In this document: positions 58,831 through 64,000 of the stretch, piece by piece
Layout of the letters: each line of letters begins with the position of its first letter
Numbering within the stretch: the stretch's first letter is position 1
NCBI GenBank assembly: GCA_015501595.1
Contig: JADNRX010000064.1
Location: 62,001-126,000 of the forward strand
Reading direction: 5' to 3'
Length of the DNA stretch: 64,000 nucleotides
Source of the DNA: Hymenopellis radicata
Taxonomy: Eukaryota > Basidiomycota > Agaricomycetes > Agaricales > Physalacriaceae
Notes under the pieces: generated by a model
Told to the model about the DNA's origin: nothing
Seen by the model: the letters and a program-made list of their open reading frames with translations, nothing else
Databases searched by the model: none
Translations under genes and position numbers: made by a program

Positions 58831-59212
58831 TCTTAAAACAACCTGCTCAATAGATGGTTTTAGCATTCTTGGGATCAGGGCTTCCAAGTCGAGCGGTGCG
58901 TCTTCCTCCAACCCTAGCGACGTCGTTAGCGTCAAGGAACAAGTCGGCCGCTTCGCCACGGCCACGGTCAGCACTGTCCCCGTATACCCCGTGTTTTTTG
59001 TTAAAAATTTGGCGAGTAGCAATGAGGGCTGAAAACGAACGCAGCTGCATACACCGTGCCCACATTTGTCAACACCACGGACAGCAGCCTGGCGTGGCCC
59101 AGCGACTCACGGAAGCCTTCGAATCCCAGTCACCGTTCCCCCTAGTTATTGCGCTATAAACCGTGAACCTCGAGTCTTCCCTTCAAATGATGATTGTGGT
59201 GTATGCATTTTT
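58831..59212. other. Tail-to-tail intergenic region
   Basis: Lies between the convergent nuclease gene and RRM-like copy D. Open frames on both strands lack domains and are not called. Confidence 0.4.
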
Positions 59213-60554
59213 TTATTGAGATTCATCAAGCATCCACGAATAGGGTTTTTTCCAGCCAAATATCGTCGCCTTGATAGGTACAGGTTTTGTCTTCTGTATA
59301 CTATCCTTGACAGCAAACGATATCAATACACCTGTATAATTCGGCGGAAGTGAATGGTCCCCCTGCGCCATGCGATGCACGGCCTTGCATGCGTTGTGTA
59401 TGGAGTGGAATTTGAGCAGGACGCGGTTCCTACATCATCAGTAGGACGTCTCATTTTATGGAAGGACTTACGACTCGTCGATTTTGGGATCAAATGAGCC
59501 GAACTCTTCGAAATGGCGACGAAGTGAGGCGATTGTTGGGGGAGAGTCTAGGTGTAGGCGGACTGTACGCCCCGCGCCAGAGTTCATCGCGAGCGACATG
59601 GGGTAGTCTGAGGTTTGCAGAGGCGTTATGTGGAGCGTTAGCCCAGGTACGTGTACGGGGAAGCGACGATAAAAGTGCGCGGCTTGGTAGGAATATCGGA
59701 AGTCAATAGTCTACCAATTATAATCAGTTACACTGGGCATACAAGGATAAAGAGACACACCATCGTATCCTGCGCGTGTCCCATGTACGTGATACTCTCA
59801 CCGAGGTCGGACTTGCTAACAGAGATAGCTTCCACCTGTTCTGCGAGAGCCGCGGCATCTTCAGTCGGTACTTCAGTGATCAAGACGCGTCGGAGGTGGG
59901 CCATTTTCTTGGGGAAGAAGCTCATGAATGCACAGGCCGCCCATTTGAATCCCGGGAAGGCTTTTCTCAGTGTGGAATAATAAAACTAAGAATAACGCAG
60001 TTAATAAGGAAAGGAAATAGGAAGAGAAGAGAGTGGACACACACAGCATCCTTTTCATCGAGAAACGCGATATTCACACCAACCTTTCCCCTGTTGGTCA
60101 CAAAAGTACGACAAAACTCCCGCGGCCCAGCAGATGCCAGTCCTTGTTCAATGTTCTGCGCCGACAATCGGGTCCCTCTCTGGAAGTGGACTTCCAACGA
60201 CCGATGCGCGTGCAGACCACCCAACCGCGCTACAGCGTCCGCGCCAATAAGGTCCCCGTTGCCGCTTTTATCCAACTCAACCCGGTACTCGTTGCCCGCT
60301 ACTTTGATTGCAGCTCTTTTGGCGCACGCCGCCGCCTGCGTCCAAGAGTAAAATCTCAGGCCGACTTGGTTCTCCGCGGGTATGACCTGCTGGATGGGCT
60401 TGCATCTTGACGCTGTGACCACGTCTGAGAGGTTATAACCTGTAGGTAGGCCGTGAATACGGACGAGGCGGAGAGTAGATTTGTCGACATCCGCAGCGGT
60501 AGAGAAGCGACGAGCTCTCTGTAGGATCCACCATCGCCGACTGACGGTTAGCAT
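59213..60554 (-). CDS. RRM-like mitochondrial-type protein, copy D (intact)
   Basis: Start ATG 60554 (MLTVSRRWWILQRARRFSTA), with an RRFSTA-type presequence cleavage context. RRM-like strands: LRLVRIHGLPTGYNLSDVV, then ARLGGLHAHRSLEVHFQRG, then HLRRVLITEVPTEDAAALAE, then YPMSLAMNSGAGRTVRLHL, then NYTGVLISF. Introns at ~60045-59969, ~59768-59692 and ~59470-59425 keep the frame, and the stop is at 59213 (MLDESQ). The block order matches copies A-C, including SGAGR, the EL/EF helix and the GxH..P..YTG end. About 380 residues. It is the most divergent copy and the only one without a UFD2 tail, so it may be the ancestral gene. It is probably a mitochondrial RNA-binding protein. Confidence 0.75.
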
Positions 60555-60680
60555 GAAAGTCGTGAAACTTGGGTGAAACCCTGGTATAGGGCTTACCGGA
60601 ATTTGCCGTGGTCGTGAAGGCGTAACGACCTTGGAAGGCAAGTTGGAGGCACCAGCAGCTTCAGTCTCCTCGGAGCCGAT

Positions 60681-61381
60681 AGGCCCTGGGAAGCTCCTCT
60701 AGACCGCCGGCGAGCCTCAGAGCCTCAAATATTCAATTTTTTGGCCCTAAAAGACCTCAAATATTCAAAAATCACTGGGGATGTCACGTACTGTGACGAC
60801 AGTCACACACCTTGAAAATTCGATTTTCTTGCTGTCGGCAGTGCTAGGCGCCGTTGTAGGCTGATTTACCTATCATACGACAGCAAAACTAGGGCGAAAC
60901 CGCGCATCCACGTCCGGCCTACTCCAAAACCATAGCTCTGCCACCTTGCGGTTGGAGGTCCTCCTCTGCCTCTGAACTATTCAAAATTTCGCTGGGCTTT
61001 GGGCTCTCAGTGTTGGAATATTGAAGTGCTCATGTGTTTGAGAGCACGTTCACACGTCCATATGGTCCTGATATGTCTTCTCTTTGAGATCTGCGCGCCA
61101 CCTCTTGGCTTACTCATCCTACGTACTATTCTTAGCTGCATGTTCTCGTATTTAAGTAGGTACTTCAGGATGTATTCTTCACTCGTTTGCTTTAGAGCCA
61201 ATGCACTGTGTGCTCAGCAAGCGTGCCCGTTCCGCTGACTAGCGCGCGTATCGACACCCGCGTCGCGTGTTTTCCAACACTCAGAGCCTCAAATATTCAA
61301 ATATTCGCCGCAATTTTGGCTCATTTTGGTCCTCGAATATTCAAATTTTCGCCGGCGGTCTAGGGGAGCTTCTCGGGGCCT
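60681..61381. mobile_element. Non-autonomous DNA element, 701 bp, 8-bp TSD
   Basis: The left end AGGCCCTGGGAAGCTCC and the right end GGAGCTTCTCGGGGCCT are inverted repeats continuing through CTAGACCGCCGGCGA (~33 bp). An 8-bp duplication GAGCCGAT flanks it (60673-60680 and 61382-61389). Inside, TCAAATATTC-type units recur near both ends (60726-60770 and 61290-61345). There is no ORF. The 8-bp duplication fits hAT, but the AGGCC terminus is not the usual one, so the superfamily is open. Confidence 0.85.
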
Positions 61382-61389
61382 GAGCCGAT

Positions 61390-61972
61390 ACCGCCCGGGT
61401 GACTCCCCGCTCATCTTGACGCCTGGTGCTACGAGCCCCACCGTACTTGGGATGGGATCGAAAAATCAGTCTAATCTGCATGCTAACCCGACATATGACT
61501 AGTTATTAGTCGTTGAATGCACAATGTATACATGGGTGTACTGTAATACTACTACTACTAAGTACTATATCTGATGAGAGTCATAGATCTAAGACAGAGA
61601 TCATCTGGAAATGCCTTCTGGCTACATAGAGCTCCATGAGAAGGGCAATTCTACAGTAGTCTCCATTTGCTATAAGCTCTACCAGGGGATACGGGAGGAT
61701 ACCAGGAGGGTACGGCATGCACGAAAATGATGGCATTCGGAAGCAATGCGGTGATATCGGATTTCAAGCCGTGGAATGTTCCGCGTAGGGTGGTAGCACC
61801 CGTAGACCAGTAGCGTCTTTCCTTTTCACCATCACATCCCTGCCGCAAGTCGACCGACTATCCGGATACCAAACATCACACACATCTTTTTTTTTCTTCA
61901 AGTTTGCTTCAAGTCTGTCTCGCTGCTCTCTTATAACTAGGATAAACTCCCTGGCAGTCTCTGCGGATGCCC
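61390..61972. other. No supported gene
   Basis: A short ACT tract ((CTA)n around 61549-61560). From ~61939 a possible coding exon (INSLAVSADAP) runs up to the MULE-type MITE insertion; see the feature at 62492. Confidence 0.35.
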
Positions 61973-62482
61973 TAGTCTCTTATAAACAGTCTACGATACA
62001 CATGACGAAGCAAGTAAGTATGTGTATGTAGTCTGTTGGAGATTGCGCCCCCTTTGGCAGGAGACCGGTCGATTATGTAATATCCTGATTGAGGTGACGC
62101 GCCGCCAACGTGTCTGCTTCCTGTTCATCCCCAACGACGTGATATAACTTAGCTATATGACTTATAGCTATTTAAATCTACAAATGAAAATTTTTGGGCC
62201 TCTAGTACGGTGTCACGATTCATGAATGCAACTGATTCGCACACTGGGCTGTGGCTGTGCAGCCCAATTGCGTTTGAACCGGGATCTCATTCGATTTGGC
62301 TTCTTTCTCACATGAAAAACCTCAGAGTTGTGTTAATACAGCAATCTATATTGAATATGGCAGAAAGTACACGACAAAGCAGTACCCATGTGCCACGACA
62401 CGTCGGCAGCGCATCATCCCAATTGGGATATCACGTAATCAACCGGTCTCCTGCCAAAGGGGGCGCAATTACCATAAGACTA
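61973..62482. mobile_element. MULE-type MITE copy 2, 510 bp
   Basis: The same family as 8983-9479: outer TAGTCT/AGACTA, the extra left ~57 bp with AAACAGTCTACGATACACAT, and long TIRs around GCGCCCCCTTTGGCAGGAGA. A 9-bp target duplication CGGATGCCC sits at 61964-61972 and 62483-62491. There is no ORF. The two copies differ by scattered substitutions, so neither is recent. Confidence 0.9.
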
Positions 62483-62491
62483 CGGATGCCC

Positions 62492-63089
62492 CCATTATTG
62501 TTGCCCAGTCCGAGGCGGAAAGGTCTCAAGTCGGGTACATATTCAGACCCTGCCATACTGGTTGCTTGACTGATCATCCCGGTGAGTCTTGCCATCGTTC
62601 TTTTGCCCTTGCTTTGCTCACTGTCCTCATCACCAAGCTTTCACATGCTGGCGGCTGATGGGAGCAACAGGAAAGCACCAATTCTGACGTAGACGAGGCA
62701 CGACAGCGACAATACTTGCACAGAACTATCTCCCAAGAACTGCAGATCCGCACACTATGCAGCGTTCCTCAGCTCGCGCTAAGGATGCCCGTTCCCGTGC
62801 TGCCCATGTTCGCGCCCTCTTGAACGACAGAAATACGGATCTGAGCGAATTCAAGTTATTAAAGCGGGAGCGGTGGCGCGAGGAACGTCAGTTGACTGCA
62901 GCTGCAGACGAGGCCAAGGTCATCTCGGACCAGCTAGCAGCGCTTACCATTGCCATTGGATCAGCCTCGCGACGAGTGGTACCGGCCGCTTTGCATGGAC
63001 TTGATAATTATCTCCAACCATATCATCTTCGCCAGCTGCTCGGATTTCACCCATATCATCCACTTACCTATTATCGTTACCGTAGCTAG
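62492..63089 (+). CDS. Uncertain coiled-coil protein, exon apparently split by the MITE
   Basis: If the MITE and one target copy are removed, 61939-62580 reads INSLAVSADAPIIVAQSEAE, RSQVGYIFRPCHTGCLTDHP, then a GTGAGT donor. The next exon starts after ...GCAACAG (62670) with ESTNSDVDEARQRQYLHRTI and SQELQIRTL. One base is then missing before QRSSARAKDARSRAAHVRAL, LNDRNTDLSEFKLLKRERWR and a helical end. The Arg/Glu/Ala-rich helices suggest a coiled coil. The phase across the proposed intron does not fit cleanly, so the model is tentative. I recognise no family. Confidence 0.3.
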
Positions 63090-63483
63090 TAATACACATT
63101 TATCGTCAATGAATCGTTTTCAACTATCTATGTTTGCATAAAATATCCTGAGCAATATCGACCTGAGAGAGTGTGTGTATATGCAAGTATCCGCGGGGCA
63201 TTGCTGGTGGCTGCAACAGCATTCAACGGAGGATCCACAGACCCCCAAAAATAAGTATCACATAAATTTCCAGTTGAGCTCCGTAGCACAATAGACCAGT
63301 AGAACTATAGTTTGGTATCATCAGGCACAGTGTTCTACTGTAGAACAGGTCATTCTATGTAGTGCTATATAACGGGGGTCGATCTACGAGCACTACAGTC
63401 ACTACGGAGGTACTGTAGCGCTACATAAAGCGTATGCATTTTCCAGATGATGATGATTTCAGATCGAAGCAAAGACTTCAGAA
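63090..63483. other. 3' flank; no gene seen
   Basis: It holds short palindrome-like repeats (AGCACTACAGT ... ACTGTAGCGCTAC near 63390-63425) that may be part of a small MITE, but no matching ends or target duplication could be fixed. Confidence 0.35.
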
Positions 63484-64000
63484 TCAACAGTGTCCAGTAT
63501 AGCACTCTATCCAATTTTTACCAACATGGGCCACTGAAAAATCAATAGTGAGATCACCAAAGCGTGAAATGACAAGTTGACAGCCAGAGGTGCGAAGGGC
63601 AGGCATTAATGTGGATGGAAGCCATAGAAGTCTTTCCTGGTGCAAAGAGACCAACCAGCCATCATCTTGAATACGCCAAGCTTGTATGCTTGGAGGAGCT
63701 GGAGAAAGTGTCAGTAAGGAATATGCAATCAAGGAAAAGTGATAATAACATGAAGTTTTGTTAAAAGAGCAGAGTTGATCACATAGCACAGAGCTGTGGC
63801 TCATCTCTACATTCCACACCCGCACGGCGCTGTCTGTTGAGGAAGAAACAATGTGCCTGTCATCATGCGAGAACGAGGCAGAGGTGACTGAATTTGTATG
63901 CCCCTCCAGCATCAGCTCCTTCTTGCCTGTCTCTGCATTCCACACTCGCACTGTGTTGTCATATGAAGAAGAGACAATGTGCCTACCATCATATGAGAAT
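63484..64000 (-). CDS. WD40 repeat protein, 3' end (NACHT/WD40, NLR-like)
   Basis: The gene runs off the window. Visible are one and a half WD40 repeats, MRVWNAETGKKELMLEGHTN and ASFSHDDRHIVSSSTDSAVR with VWNVE, then an intron (~63808-63695), then a tail IQDDGWLVSLHQERLLWLP and FSVAHVGKNWIECYTGHC. That tail (DDGW..., LLWxP, W...CY) is the usual end of large mushroom NACHT-WD40 (NWD) proteins, STAND/NLR-like receptors linked to non-self recognition. At DNA level the repeat 63958-63999 and the repeat 63838-63885 are nearly identical, as in fast-evolving WD40 arrays. The NACHT part is not in view. Confidence 0.75.
   Translation of the reverse strand, partial: FSYDGRHIVSSSYDNTVRVWNAETGKKELMLEGHTNSVTSASFSHDDRHIVSSSTDSAVRVWNVEMSHSSVLCDQLCSFNKTSCYYHFSLIAYSLLTLSPAPPSIQAWRIQDDGWLVSLHQERLLWLPSTLMPALRTSGCQLVISRFGDLTIDFSVAHVGKNWIECYTGHC

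Noticed and set aside
58847..59065. Minus-strand frame with GDSADRGRGEAADLFLDAND as a small gene
   Set aside because: Two overlapping frames are equally open, no start context or homolog is recognised, and it lies in the convergent 3' region.
63340..63430. Palindrome-like AGCACTACAGT/ACTGTAGCGCTAC region as a MITE
   Set aside because: Matching outer termini and a target duplication could not be established.

Overview
This 64 kb window is chromosomal DNA from a basidiomycete fungus, most likely an Agaricomycete (mushroom-forming group). The evidence is: genes cut by many ~45-60 bp GT-AG introns; F-box proteins with the 'PIRRLP..VLIHIF' signature that these fungi expand; a DUF6699 protein; and the C-terminus of a NACHT/WD40-type (NWD, NLR-like) protein. 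There is no operon structure, no rRNA and no CRISPR. I did not recognise any tRNA.

Layout. 0-2 kb: copy A of a mitochondrial-looking tandem RRM-like family. 2-6 kb: an F-box gene split by two non-autonomous transposons, plus a decayed copy of its 3' end. 6-19 kb: three paralogous F-box genes (A1-A3) and, between A1 and A2, a MULE-type MITE, a TA-flanked MITE, a truncated endonuclease III (NTH1) pseudogene with a duplicated upstream region, and an unrecognised multi-exon gene. 19-28 kb: a C78 (UFSP/ZUFSP-like) peptidase gene divergent from a large nuclear-basket TPR/Mlp coiled-coil gene. 28-33 kb: a small repeat-containing protein gene and RRM-like copies B and C. 33-42 kb: housekeeping block of UFD2 (U-box E4 ligase), a DUF6699 gene and an aldehyde dehydrogenase. 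43-54.5 kb: a second F-box family (B1-B4); B3 and B4 lie in a large inverted repeat flanking a TPR/F-box/LRR gene. 54.7-60.6 kb: a histidine phosphatase, an SNM1/Artemis-type DNA repair nuclease, and intact RRM-like copy D. 60.6-64 kb: an 8-bp-TSD element, a second copy of the MULE-type MITE, and the 3' end of a WD40/NWD gene running off the window.

Three themes stand out. First, segmental duplication: copies A, B and C of the RRM-like family each carry the last codons of the neighbouring UFD2 gene, which marks the C/UFD2 junction as the likely source. Second, five element families leave clean target-site duplications, and paralogs provide the empty sites for two of the insertions. Third, nearly every broken reading frame, including those in conserved single-copy genes, is explained by the loss of one base, mostly in a homopolymer. 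This points to assembly or sequencing errors rather than pseudogenes, so most frameshifted genes here should be treated as probably functional.

Gene models were spliced by eye from frame continuity and GT-AG sites. Exon edges are approximate and family names rest on recognised motifs, not on database searches.
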